A stretch of 40,196 bases of DNA, taken from NCBI GenBank assembly GCA_947305005.1, contig CAMZCM010000021.1, forward strand, positions 1 to 40,196. Direction: 5' to 3'. Position numbers and translations under genes: made by a program. The DNA comes from an uncultured Prevotellaceae bacterium. Its GTDB lineage: Bacteria; Bacteroidota; Bacteroidia; Bacteroidales; Bacteroidaceae. This document shows positions 1 through 7,130 of the stretch, piece by piece; position 1 is the first letter of the stretch; each line of letters opens with the position of its first letter. Under the pieces are notes generated by a model. That model was not told the DNA's origin and did not search any database. It worked only from the letters and a program-made list of their open reading frames with translations.

Positions 1-778
1 ATATTTCTACCACCAAACCTTCCCTTGTCATCTTTTTTGTGTATTGTCTTGCGAAAAAGAAATTTCCTTGCCCATATAACAAGTATGCACCATTATAGAA
101 TTCCTCACATCCTATGCAATGGGTATGTTGAGCTGTTATAAAATCAGCACCACAATCAGCCATCCTGTGAAACCGTCTCCTAACCATCGGAGTTGGATAT
201 GGAAGATACTCAGCGCCACCATGGTATATAACTATAACATAATCATGTTTTTGTTTGAGTTCTTTAAGTTCATTGCATACGATGTATTCATCATACAAAT
301 TCACACCCGCTGTGTGCTCATCAGGAATATTAAAAAAAGTCTCGGAGACATTGTAAATACACACCTTTTTCCCCCCTAATGTCAGGCTTATATGCGTCTT
401 TATATTATTTGAGTCTTTACCAGAACCGATATGTTGTATCCTTGCAGTTTCCAAGCATCTAATTGTATCTGAATACCCTTTGGGGCCATAATCCATGATG
501 TGGTTATTAGCTAATGCAATTGCATCAACCCCTAAACTTTTAATAGCTCTTATCGTTGAAATAGGAGCTTTAAGAACAGGACCTATCTTTTCTTGCTGCT
601 CAACAGCATCGGTCAACGCTCCTTCAAGATTGACCATAGAAAAATCTGCCTCACCGAATAGATGACATATCTCCTTGCCAAAGAGCTGTTGAGCATCTCC
701 CGCTTCAAATATCGGAATATTTGTGGCGTTGGGCAAATAATCTCCACCAATAATTATTCGATATGTCTTATCTTTCAT
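1..778 (-). CDS. CapA-family polysaccharide protein (PGA_cap metallophosphatase-like), C-terminus cut by window edge
   Basis: About 259 codons are visible from the ATG at 778; the frame is open to base 1, so the C-terminus lies outside. The protein has hallmarks of the CapA/PgsA-like calcineurin-fold family linked to capsule or poly-gamma-glutamate production: an N-terminal GGDYLP segment, NLEGAL, LANNHIMDYGPKG, VIYHGGAEY, and HTHCIGCEEF followed by YLLYGQGNFFF. These His, Asn and Asp residues are the usual metal-site positions. No signal peptide is seen. The ATG overlaps the flippase stop by four bases (ATGA), so the two are translationally coupled at the end of a minus-strand polysaccharide operon. 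The true substrate is unknown; family membership is firm. Confidence 0.85.
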   Translation of the reverse strand, partial: MKDKTYRIIIGGDYLPNATNIPIFEAGDAQQLFGKEICHLFGEADFSMVNLEGALTDAVEQQEKIGPVLKAPISTIRAIKSLGVDAIALANNHIMDYGPKGYSDTIRCLETARIQHIGSGKDSNNIKTHISLTLGGKKVCIYNVSETFFNIPDEHTAGVNLYDEYIVCNELKELKQKHDYVIVIYHGGAEYLPYPTPMVRRRFHRMADCGADFITAQHTHCIGCEEFYNGAYLLYGQGNFFFARQYTKKMTREGLVVEI

Positions 779-2253
779 TTTCTTGAAAACTTTTTTCTGA
801 TTTTAGAAAACATGGGTGTAACAATACTTTTTGTATAAAGAAATGCTTCTGGTTTGAACAGAAAGGACCAGCCAGCATAGATAATGATGTATACCAACAA
901 TTTGATAAATCCGTCAGGATAGATTGAAAGATGACACAGCTCTGCTGTTTCATAGCTAATAGCAGCAACCATAGCAGCAACTGTCATAATAGGCAAGATG
1001 TCTATCAGCTGCTTCCACCATTTGTACCCGACATGTTTGGAAACCAAGGATATATTCACAAAATAGGAGAACCATGTGTTCAACACCATACCAAATAAAA
1101 GGCCATTCATTCCATATAAGACCAATCCACCCACAACGAAGCCAATTCCCACCGTTCGTTTGATAATTGTCCAAACAAACATCGTCTTACTTTTCCCTAT
1201 GGCGGCTATTGACTGGAGATTGACTGACTGTAAGCAGAAAGCCAATCCTGCGATACAGAGCACCTGAAAATAGGGTACACTGGGGAGCCAGCGTTCAGAA
1301 TATAGAAAAAGAAAGATGGGCTTGGCACACAACAGAAGAATGAACAACAGCGGGAACGTGATGTATGCAAGGGTCATCGTAAGCCGCTTAATCATGTTTC
1401 CCAATTGTTTTTTGTCATCTTGAACTTCTGCATATAAGGGATAGGTGACTTGCGTCAGGACTTGAGAGATGCTGTTCGAAGCCAGCTTTTCCGTTCCTTG
1501 AGCCTTGGAGTAGTAACCCATGGTGGACGAATTGTACACCTTTCCTATCAACAGCCCTTGTATTTGATTGCCAAACTGGTTAAGCAGATGTGTCAGGAAC
1601 ATATAGAATCCAAAGCTGAAGAGTTCCCGGAAGGACTGCCAGGAGAAAGTCAAGGCTGGTCGCCATTTCACGTAGAACCAGAAGGCAAGGGCCGGGATGC
1701 CCGCCACTAAAAGGTTCTGCGCCACCAATGCCCATACACCATAGCCCATATAGGCCATGATGATGGTGATGGTCAAAGAGATAACCGATGTCAGGATGGA
1801 AATGATGGAAAGCAACTTAAAGTTCAGTTTCTTCCTAAGCTGGTTGCGCTGAATGATATTAAAAGCGTAGATGAAGAGAACGATGCCTTGCACACGAAGG
1901 ACATCACACAGTATCTCAATATCATAGAAACGGGCAATAGCGGGAGCTGAGGCGTAGAGGATAGCATACATCACGACAGCCATGCCAAGATTCCACCAGA
2001 AAATGGTAGAATAGTCCTCCTGTGTAGGCCGCTTCTTCTGAATCAGAGCAGAACCGAAGCCACCATCGATGAACGCCTCGGCCATCACCATGAAAATCAT
2101 CAGCATTCCTATGCAACCATAATCATGGGGTGTGAGCAGACGTGCGAGAATGATACCAGAGATGAACTGGATAATTATCTTTGAGTATTTCTGCAAGGCT
2201 GTCCACACCATGCCTGCCGCTGCTTTTTGCTTGAGACTTTTCTGCTTTGTCAT
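775..2253 (-). CDS. Oligosaccharide flippase, MOP superfamily (Wzx/WzxC-like)
   Basis: A 492-residue, highly hydrophobic protein with about 12-14 predicted membrane helices and the N-terminal pattern of lipopolysaccharide biosynthesis (Polysacc_synt) flippases: KAAAGMVWTALQKYSK, then ILARLLTPHDYGCIGM and GFGSALIQK. Members move lipid-linked oligosaccharide repeat units across the inner membrane for O-antigen, capsule or exopolysaccharide assembly. Its length is normal for the family. It lies 79 bp downstream of a cytidylyltransferase and overlaps a CapA-like gene by four bases, so the three probably form one operon. The identity of the transported glycan cannot be read from this window. Confidence 0.93.
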   Translation of the reverse strand: MTKQKSLKQKAAAGMVWTALQKYSKIIIQFISGIILARLLTPHDYGCIGMLMIFMVMAEAFIDGGFGSALIQKKRPTQEDYSTIFWWNLGMAVVMYAILYASAPAIARFYDIEILCDVLRVQGIVLFIYAFNIIQRNQLRKKLNFKLLSIISILTSVISLTITIIMAYMGYGVWALVAQNLLVAGIPALAFWFYVKWRPALTFSWQSFRELFSFGFYMFLTHLLNQFGNQIQGLLIGKVYNSSTMGYYSKAQGTEKLASNSISQVLTQVTYPLYAEVQDDKKQLGNMIKRLTMTLAYITFPLLFILLLCAKPIFLFLYSERWLPSVPYFQVLCIAGLAFCLQSVNLQSIAAIGKSKTMFVWTIIKRTVGIGFVVGGLVLYGMNGLLFGMVLNTWFSYFVNISLVSKHVGYKWWKQLIDILPIMTVAAMVAAISYETAELCHLSIYPDGFIKLLVYIIIYAGWSFLFKPEAFLYTKSIVTPMFSKIRKKFSRK

Positions 2254-2332
2254 AGTGAGTTCGCTTGAGATGCCATTCTTACTTATTTGTAGCTTTGATG
2301 AGAATTAAACTAAAAGAAGGTGCTCAAAATGG

Positions 2333-2749
2333 TTATTTCGTTCTGGAATATTCGCGTAGCAACGTAGAAGAGATCCCTTCTGTTCTGGGGATGATAGCAA
2401 CTTGTTTTCCGTTGGCTTCGCACCATTCCACCGCACGCTGAAAACCGGCGTGTATCTGGTCGGGACCTTTGGCAAAGACATCAAAGTCGATGTTCTGGAT
2501 ATCCTTATCCACATCCTTATAGACCACCACTTCATCCACCCACCGAACCGCACTCACCATAAACATGCGTTCTTCGGTGGTATAAATCATGTTCGTTTCT
2601 GGCTTATATTTGTGAATACAATCTCCATCCTGCACAGCTACAATCAGCTTGCATTCCTCCTTAGGAAACAGCTCCTTTGCATGTTTGAACAACAGAATAT
2701 GTCCAATATGCAACATATCATATACTCCGACTGTCAATATGGTTTTCAT
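2333..2749 (-). CDS. Glycerol-3-phosphate cytidylyltransferase-like nucleotidyltransferase (TagD/cytidylyltransferase family)
   Basis: A 138-residue protein beginning MKTILTVGVYDMLHIGH: the HxGH nucleotide-binding motif is H14-x-G16-H17. A C-terminal RTEGISSTLLRE segment matches the family RTxGISTT signature. Such enzymes join CTP to glycerol-3-phosphate or a related sugar/alcohol phosphate, giving a CDP-activated building block for surface polymers, which fits the flippase next to it. A longer reading with an ATG at 2800 adds 17 residues that do not look like the family; the 2749 start places the motif at the normal distance from the N-terminus. A TATCTTTG -7 box at 2821-2828 lies upstream. 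The exact substrate is not certain. Confidence 0.88.
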   Translation of the reverse strand: MKTILTVGVYDMLHIGHILLFKHAKELFPKEECKLIVAVQDGDCIHKYKPETNMIYTTEERMFMVSAVRWVDEVVVYKDVDKDIQNIDFDVFAKGPDQIHAGFQRAVEWCEANGKQVAIIPRTEGISSTLLREYSRTK

Positions 2750-2789
2750 AACTACAGATTGTTCTTGTAGGAATTTTGTTTTTAAGGTT

Positions 2790-2809
2790 CGCGTATGCAT
2801 ATATGCGCG
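2790..2809. repeat. Near-palindrome in cytidylyltransferase leader
   Basis: The 20-bp stretch CGCGTATGCATATATGCGCG is an imperfect palindrome between the -7 box at 2821-2828 and the chosen ATG at 2749. On the transcribed strand it carries a GCATATATG core also found in the S41 peptidase leader hairpin at 26012-26036. It may fold in the mRNA or be a protein site. Confidence 0.4.
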
Positions 2810-2820
2810 AAAAACGACTG

Positions 2821-2828
2821 CAAAGATA
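2821..2828 (-). promoter_or_regulatory. Bacteroidota -7 box (TATCTTTG) for the cytidylyltransferase-flippase-CapA operon
   Basis: On the minus strand the bases read TATCTTTG, an exact match to the TAnnTTTG consensus. This predicts a start about 65 nt upstream of the ATG at 2749. A clear TTG -33 element is not seen. Confidence 0.5.
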
Positions 2829-2985
2829 TTACTTTTTTTGAAAAGTCATATTTTTTGACGTAAAAAAGTACTATTTACAACGGAATGGCGGAAATTGAAG
2901 GATTTGAACAATTTTTATGAGACCTAACATAGATAAGGTGTAAATAGCTGTGGAAGAGTGGCTTGTCGATATAAATTCGTTTAAA

Positions 2986-3040
2986 AGACCTAACAAAGAG
3001 GTAACAAAGAGGTAACTGAGACCTAACTGAGAGGTAAGCT
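2986..3040. repeat. Five-copy 11-bp tandem repeat
   Basis: Five contiguous 11-bp units run AGACCTAACAA, AGAGGTAACAA, AGAGGTAACTG, AGACCTAACTG, AGAGGTAAGCT. ACCT and AGGT versions are interspersed, so neighbouring units can pair as short inverted repeats. A degenerate pair, AGACCTAACAT then AGATAAGGTGT, lies at 2920-2941. Confidence 0.85.
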
Positions 3041-3123
3041 TTTTCACGTTCATGTAGTTCGCTCGTGATTCGCTGATTCAGCTATAATCATAAGCCAACG
3101 TCTTATTGGTGGGAACAAAATAG

Positions 3124-3180
3124 TCCCAGCGTGGGACTGAAATGGTCCCAACGTGGGAGTGAAATGGTCCCAATGTGGGA
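3124..3180. repeat. 22-bp tandem palindromic repeat array (TCCCA-nnn-TGGGA)
   Basis: Units start at 3124, 3146 and 3168; the first two are 22 bp and the third is partial. Each carries TCCCA and TGGGA arms around three bases, followed by a CTGAAATGG-type spacer. A further half unit (TGGGAACAAAATAG) precedes at about 3110-3123. The architecture matches the array at 25870-25957 although the sequence differs. Confidence 0.85.
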
Positions 3181-3250
3181 ATTAATTGTATGATGGAGCT
3201 ATGTAATGAAGGGAAAGCGGAGTGTGTGGGTCGGAAAGCACATAAGACAA

Positions 3251-3279
3251 GGTGCGAAAATAATAAATATTTCCGCACC
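3251..3279 (-). terminator. Probable intrinsic terminator of the DUF2795 gene
   Basis: Arms GGTGCGAAAATA (3251-3262) and TATTTCCGCACC (3268-3279) pair with one mismatch around a five-base loop. Read on the minus strand, the stem is 37 bp past the DUF2795 stop and is followed by a weak T-rich tail (TTGTCTTATG). Confidence 0.5.
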
Positions 3280-3316
3280 CCTCTGTAATTTAAAAAATTA
3301 GACAGATTCCTAAGGC

Positions 3317-3538
3317 TTAATATTCATCCTCGTTGAAGAGGAAGTCTTCCTTGGTAGGGTAGTCGGGCCATACATCCTCGATGTTCTCGTAAATATCGCC
3401 TTCGTCCTCGATTTCCTGAAGGTTCTCAATCACTTCCAATGGTGCACCGCTTCGCACGGCATAGTCAATGAGTTCCTCCTTGGTTGCAGGCCATGGAGCG
3501 TCTTCCAATTTTGATGCTAATTCCAATGTCCAATACAT
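3317..3538 (-). CDS. DUF2795 domain protein
   Basis: A 73-residue acidic protein. Residues 1-45 (MYWTLELASKLEDAPWPATK and the following EELIDYAVRSG, PLEVIENL) match the small helical DUF2795 family common in Bacteroidota and Actinobacteria; no biochemical role is established. The C-terminal third is rich in Asp and Glu, with WPDYPTKEDFLFNEDEY at the end. It is a cytoplasmic, single-domain protein without membrane segment or signal. A near-consensus -7 box (TATCTTCG on the minus strand) lies at 3604-3611, giving a leader of roughly 60 nt, and a hairpin follows the gene, so it is probably monocistronic. Confidence 0.85.
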   Translation of the reverse strand: MYWTLELASKLEDAPWPATKEELIDYAVRSGAPLEVIENLQEIEDEGDIYENIEDVWPDYPTKEDFLFNEDEY

Positions 3539-3603
3539 ATGATTAGGGTTGAGAGTTTAAAGTTTAGAGTTGAATGTTGACGGTTTTTTGTTGAAATCGG
3601 GCG

Positions 3604-3611
3604 CGAAGATA
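3604..3611 (-). promoter_or_regulatory. Near-consensus -7 box (TATCTTCG) for DUF2795
   Basis: One mismatch to TAnnTTTG on the minus strand, about 66 bp upstream of the ATG at 3538. The intervening leader holds an AACTCTAAACTTTAAACTCT-type repeat resembling the glyS leader. Confidence 0.35.
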
Positions 3612-3646
3612 GGAATAATTTATGAGTTACAAAGTAGAATCGCGAT

Positions 3647-4204
3647 TTATTTTTCTCTTTTATGCCAAATATTTTCTTCAACGTGGGCTGATTTGTTAAT
3701 CTTTTTCGCTAAAGCGAAGAAGTAATCACTCAAACGATTTATGTATGCCAGTAATATGGTGTCCACCTCAGCTTCTGCTGCCAGCGCATGGATTAGACGC
3801 TCGGCGCGACGGCATACGGTTCGGCATACGTGGGCCTGTGCTGCCGCATGTGTGCCTCCGGGGAGAATGAATCCACGCCAGCCCGACAAGCCCTCTTCGG
3901 CGTCGTCGATGGCTTGCTCCAGTTCTTTAATGTCAGTTTGTTTCACACAACGTCCTGGACGCACTTCGTGTTCAGATGTGTCCGTCGCCAGCATTGATCC
4001 GATAGAGAAGAGAAGATTCTGAATTGTTGTCAGTAAAGCTTTGTCTGTTGCGTCATTCAGCTCGGACAGTAATAAACCGATTTGGGAATTCAGCTCGTCA
4101 ATGGTGCCGTAGGCTTCAAGGCGGGGGTGTGTCTTCGGGACTCGCTGACCGCCGACCAGGCTGGTCATGCCTTCATCACCTGTTCGCGTATATAGATGGG
4201 ACAT
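3647..4204 (-). CDS. Cob(I)alamin adenosyltransferase, PduO type
   Basis: A 185-residue protein of normal family length. The ATP-binding N-terminal signature is present as YTRTGDEGMTSL (residues 5-16) followed by GGQRVPKTHPRLEAYGTIDELNS, and the C-terminal cobalamin/ATP site helix as CRRAERLIHALA and AYINRLSDYFFALA. It transfers the adenosyl group of ATP to cob(I)alamin to make coenzyme B12, used by enzymes such as methylmalonyl-CoA mutase. It acts in the cytoplasm as a trimer of helical bundles. No other B12 gene and no cobalamin riboswitch is visible nearby. It sits 64 bp downstream of a methyltransferase-like gene on the same strand and may share its transcript. Confidence 0.93.
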   Translation of the reverse strand: MSHLYTRTGDEGMTSLVGGQRVPKTHPRLEAYGTIDELNSQIGLLLSELNDATDKALLTTIQNLLFSIGSMLATDTSEHEVRPGRCVKQTDIKELEQAIDDAEEGLSGWRGFILPGGTHAAAQAHVCRTVCRRAERLIHALAAEAEVDTILLAYINRLSDYFFALAKKINKSAHVEENIWHKREK

Positions 4205-4211
4205 TGTTGGA

Positions 4212-4272
4212 AGGGTTAAGGGTTATTGGTTAAGGGTTATGTTGTTAATTTGTTAATCTGTTAATCTGTCAA
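4212..4272. repeat. GGGTTA/GTTAA-type low-complexity repeat
   Basis: GGGTTA-rich sequence (4212-4240) is followed by octamers GTTGTTAA, TTTGTTAA, TCTGTTAA, TCTGTCAA (4241-4272). The last octamer covers the stop of the neighbouring minus-strand gene. The NNNGTTAA pattern recurs at 25367-25414. Confidence 0.75.
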
Positions 4273-4826
4273 AAATTGACGATATAATGTTGTTTATGCA
4301 GACGGGGGGTGAAGAAGAGGATGCCGTAGGTGTAGAGATCGAAGGTCACGCCAGTATGGGTGGCCTCCTTGAGACATTGCCATAAGTCATGTGAGGCTTT
4401 GTCTGCATGTATGCCTTCAATGACCATTACGCCTTGCTCTGGCATTCGTGAAAGGAAGTTTTTTGCTTCCATCATCTGTTCATGGGCCACGAAAAGGAAG
4501 TCGGGAGCGTCCTTGACCCATTGCACATCTGGAACAGCTTGGGTGAGATACGCTTGCTCGATGGGACGGTCGCCTAAAATGCACATCGTGTGAGGATGTA
4601 CATAGTTCCCTAAACGAAAGAGCAGCCGGCGGCACGTCAGCGGGTATAACCCTCCCCATCGCACCCACCAGGGATGTAAGTGGTTGAGCGTCTCGAAGGC
4701 GTAATAGGGTGTCCGTTCATAGACCACGTCGTTGATGAAATTAAAAGCGAAGGGAGAATGAACCCCATAGCCTCGGCGATGGCGGAAGCGGACGAACCAA
4801 ATCCAAGGACGACGAATGAGCTTCAT
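4269..4826 (-). CDS. Methyltransferase-like protein, shortened and with an atypical cofactor loop
   Basis: A 185-residue protein resembling a Bacteroidota family annotated as class I SAM-dependent methyltransferases: RHRRGYGVHSPFAFNFINDVVYE near the N-terminus (residues 15-37) and a C-terminal segment ending FDLYTYGILFFTPRLHKQHY. In related proteins the central motif I is glycine-rich (ExGTxxG); here the corresponding stretch reads CILGDRPIEQAYL, and the protein is shorter than I expect for the family. It may therefore have lost or altered SAM binding. A TATCTTTG box ends six bases before the ATG, so the mRNA is probably nearly leaderless. The substrate is unknown, and the family assignment is from motif memory only. 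Confidence 0.6.
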   Translation of the reverse strand: MKLIRRPWIWFVRFRHRRGYGVHSPFAFNFINDVVYERTPYYAFETLNHLHPWWVRWGGLYPLTCRRLLFRLGNYVHPHTMCILGDRPIEQAYLTQAVPDVQWVKDAPDFLFVAHEQMMEAKNFLSRMPEQGVMVIEGIHADKASHDLWQCLKEATHTGVTFDLYTYGILFFTPRLHKQHYIVNF

Positions 4827-4831
4827 GGCCG

Positions 4832-4839
4832 CAAAGATA
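4832..4839 (-). promoter_or_regulatory. -7 box (TATCTTTG) almost abutting the methyltransferase-like ATG
   Basis: Exact TAnnTTTG on the minus strand, five bases upstream of the ATG at 4826. With a start 4-7 nt downstream of the box, the transcript would have essentially no leader. Confidence 0.45.
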
Positions 4840-4901
4840 GCTATTTTTCATGAAAAACGAAGATTTATGCGTGTTTTTACATCTTTGTATTTGAAAAAGT
4901 G

Positions 4902-4909
4902 TATCTTTG
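4902..4909 (+). promoter_or_regulatory. -7 box (TATCTTTG) for the DUF4954 gene
   Basis: Exact TAnnTTTG on the plus strand, giving a leader of about 55-60 nt. It is back to back with the minus-strand box at 4832-4839, so the two genes are divergently transcribed. Confidence 0.5.
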
Positions 4910-4934
4910 TCGCCGTTTTGTTAGATAAACACCC

Positions 4935-4970
4935 AATTGTAAATTGTAAATAGAATTGTAAATTGTAAAT
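4935..4970. repeat. Direct repeat of AATTGTAAATTGTAAAT in the DUF4954 leader
   Basis: Two perfect 17-bp copies (4935-4951 and 4954-4970), each containing an ATTGTAA doublet, end three bases before the ATG. The leader is A/T-rich and probably unstructured, which is typical of Bacteroidota ribosome loading. Confidence 0.8.
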
Positions 4971-4973
4971 AAC

Positions 4974-6956
4974 ATGATGAGAGAACTTACTTCAACAGAG
5001 ATTCAGCGTCTGGAAGCACAAGGGTGTACGGCTGAAGACTGGTCACGCGTCAGTATTACAGATGAGGCAAGTCTTAAATATATCCGTCACACCCGTTTCT
5101 CGGGGGATATCCGTATCGGCTCTTTTCAGAAGAGCTTTGAAATGCCGGGCGGAATGCATAAGCATACGGGTATTTTCAGTGCGACGCTACACAATGTCAC
5201 CATCGGTGATGACTGCTGCATAGAGAATATCAAGAACTATATTGCGAACTACGATATCGGCAACGATTGTTTCATTGAGAACGTGGATATCATCCTCTGC
5301 GACGGCCCTTCCAGCTTTGGTAATGGTGTCGAAGTGGCAGTGCTCAATGAAACGGGTGGGCGAGAGGTGACCATTCATGACCGCCTGACAGCTCACGAGG
5401 CTTATCTGGAGGCGTTCTATCGTCATCGCCCAGAGCTGATTAGCCGCCTCAAGCGTTTTGCTGCCGACCGTACGGCTGAATGTACCAGTGACCGTGGTAC
5501 TATCGGTGAACATGTGACCATAGTAGATACTGGCTATATTAAAAATATGTACGTGGGCGCGTACGCGAAGGTTGAAGGAGCTGGCCGTTTGAAGAACGGA
5601 ACCCTTAACAGCCGCCAGGAGGCCCCCATCCATATCGGCTATGGCGTGATTGCTGACGACTTCATTGTGCAGGATGGTTCCTCTGTGGAGGATTGCACCA
5701 CACTGACTCGCGTGTATGTCGGACAAGCCTGCTCGCTGGGACATGGTTATTCCGCTTCGGACAGCCTGTTCTTCTGCAATTGTCAGGAAGAGAACGGTGA
5801 GGCCTGTGCTATCTTTGCAGGACCTTTCACGGTGACACACCACAAGTCAACCCTTCTTATTGCAGGTCTGTTCTCCTTTATGAATGCCGGCTCAGGCTCT
5901 AATCAGAGTAATCACATGTATAAGCTGGGGCCGATTCATCAGGGTGCTTTGGAGCGTGGCGCCAAAACCTCTTCGGATTCCTATATCCTGTGGCCTGCCC
6001 GTATCGGTGCTTTCTCACTTGTGATGGGACGTCACAGCAGTCATTCAGATACCAGCGACCTTCCCTTCTCTTATCTCATAGAGAAAAACGGTGAAACCTA
6101 TCTGGCTCCTGCCGTGAACTTGCGTAGTGTCGGTACGGTGCGTGATGCACAGAAATGGCCTAAGCGTGACCGTCGTCACCCCGAAGGCCGCATGGACCAG
6201 ATCAACTATAACCTCCTCTCCCCTTATACCATTGATAAAATGTTCCGCGGCCTTCGCGTTCTTGAGGAGCTAGAGCGCCTCAGCGGACCTACCAGTGATG
6301 TCTATGCCTACCAGAGTGCTAAGATCAGCAATAGCTCGTTGCATCGTGGTCAGGAACTATACCGCATCGCTATCGAGAAATTCTTGGGCAACTCCCTGAT
6401 CTCCCATTTAGAGCGTACGGATTGCTCATCAGCGGAGAGCGTGCTTGACAACCTGAAGCCTTCACATACCCGTGGACGTGGCGTATGGGTGGATCTTGCC
6501 GGACTCATTGCTCCTAAGGAACTGGTGAACGCGCTGCTTGACGATGTGGAAGCTGACAAGATTCATAGTGCCGAAGAGTTTGACAAGGCTTTGCGTCAGT
6601 TGCACGAAAACTATTATAAATACGAATGGACGTGGGCCTATGAGAAGATGCTGGAGTATTTCGGCCTTTATCCCGATCGCATCACGATTGATGATCTCAT
6701 CGCTATCGTCCGTCGTTGGCAGGATAGTGTTGTCCGCCTGGATAAGATGCTCTACTCAGATGCCAAGAAAGAGTTCTCTCTCTCAGCCCATACGGGCTTC
6801 GGCTTCGATGGCGCCAGCCAGCGCACAGTGGAGTCCGACTTTGAGCATGTGCGTGGTGAATTTGAGACCAATCCTTTCGTCACGGAAGTACAGGCACACA
6901 TCGAGCGGAAAACCCAGTTGGGCGAACGTATGATTGCGATGTTAAAAGGGTTATAG
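4974..6956 (+). CDS. DUF4954 family protein
   Basis: A 660-residue cytoplasmic protein matching the DUF4954 family of Bacteroidota. The N-terminal half has repeated glycine- and hydrophobic-spaced short strands (for example GTIGEHVTIVDTGYIKNMYVG, NGTLNSRQEAPIHIGYG, VIADDFIVQDGSSVEDC) typical of a left-handed beta helix as in hexapeptide acyl/nucleotidyl transferases. The C-terminal third (about 450-660) is mainly helical. Similarity to sugar-phosphate nucleotidyl or acyl transferases is only structural, so no reaction is claimed. There is no signal peptide. The ATG doublet at 4974/4977 leaves the start ambiguous by one residue. It has its own promoter and a 174-bp gap to the next gene, so it is likely monocistronic. 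Confidence 0.85.
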   Translation: MMRELTSTEIQRLEAQGCTAEDWSRVSITDEASLKYIRHTRFSGDIRIGSFQKSFEMPGGMHKHTGIFSATLHNVTIGDDCCIENIKNYIANYDIGNDCFIENVDIILCDGPSSFGNGVEVAVLNETGGREVTIHDRLTAHEAYLEAFYRHRPELISRLKRFAADRTAECTSDRGTIGEHVTIVDTGYIKNMYVGAYAKVEGAGRLKNGTLNSRQEAPIHIGYGVIADDFIVQDGSSVEDCTTLTRVYVGQACSLGHGYSASDSLFFCNCQEENGEACAIFAGPFTVTHHKSTLLIAGLFSFMNAGSGSNQSNHMYKLGPIHQGALERGAKTSSDSYILWPARIGAFSLVMGRHSSHSDTSDLPFSYLIEKNGETYLAPAVNLRSVGTVRDAQKWPKRDRRHPEGRMDQINYNLLSPYTIDKMFRGLRVLEELERLSGPTSDVYAYQSAKISNSSLHRGQELYRIAIEKFLGNSLISHLERTDCSSAESVLDNLKPSHTRGRGVWVDLAGLIAPKELVNALLDDVEADKIHSAEEFDKALRQLHENYYKYEWTWAYEKMLEYFGLYPDRITIDDLIAIVRRWQDSVVRLDKMLYSDAKKEFSLSAHTGFGFDGASQRTVESDFEHVRGEFETNPFVTEVQAHIERKTQLGERMIAMLKGL

Positions 6957-7015
6957 CTACACTTATTATAGTTAAATAACGTTAACGGAACCAAAATATT
7001 TGTATAATCATGACC

Positions 7016-7074
7016 GCTCGTATTACGTGAGCGCTTATCTTTGAAGCCCAGAAAGTGGCATTTATGCCATTTCT
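7016..7074 (+). promoter_or_regulatory. Promoter region with two inverted repeats upstream of the secreted discoidin-like gene
   Basis: An inverted repeat CGCTC-9 bp-GAGCG (7016-7034) directly precedes a perfect -7 box TATCTTTG (7036-7043). A second, near-perfect one (AGAAAGTGGCAT / ATGCCATTTCT, 7050-7074) begins where transcription should start. The first could be an operator, the second an mRNA 5' hairpin. The ATG is at 7131, giving a leader of about 80 nt. Confidence 0.45.
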
Positions 7075-7130
7075 CCACAAAAATAGGAATTAAATTATTT
7101 ATGTTTTACTAACTTAACTATTTATTAATT

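Larger units (their letters stand above)
2750..3316. other. 567-bp gene-poor interval with promoter, leader palindrome and two tandem-repeat arrays
   Basis: I see no convincing gene here. From left to right it holds the leader and -7 box of the cytidylyltransferase gene, an 11-bp repeat array (2986-3040, with a degenerate pair at 2920-2941), a 22-bp palindromic repeat array (3124-3180), and a hairpin likely to end the DUF2795 transcript (3251-3279). Small open frames across the arrays, such as 2871-3053 minus, are composed largely of the repeats and lack family features. Confidence 0.7.

Noticed and set aside
2871..3053. 60-codon minus-strand frame across the 11-bp array
   Set aside because: About a third of it is translation of the tandem repeat; no promoter or homology.
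3110..3180. Possible CRISPR array
   Set aside because: Units are contiguous with short, similar spacers; no 30-bp spacers and no cas genes. The same applies to 25870-25957.
5187..5843. 218-codon minus-strand open frame inside DUF4954
   Set aside because: Antisense shadow of a well-supported gene; no recognisable domain.
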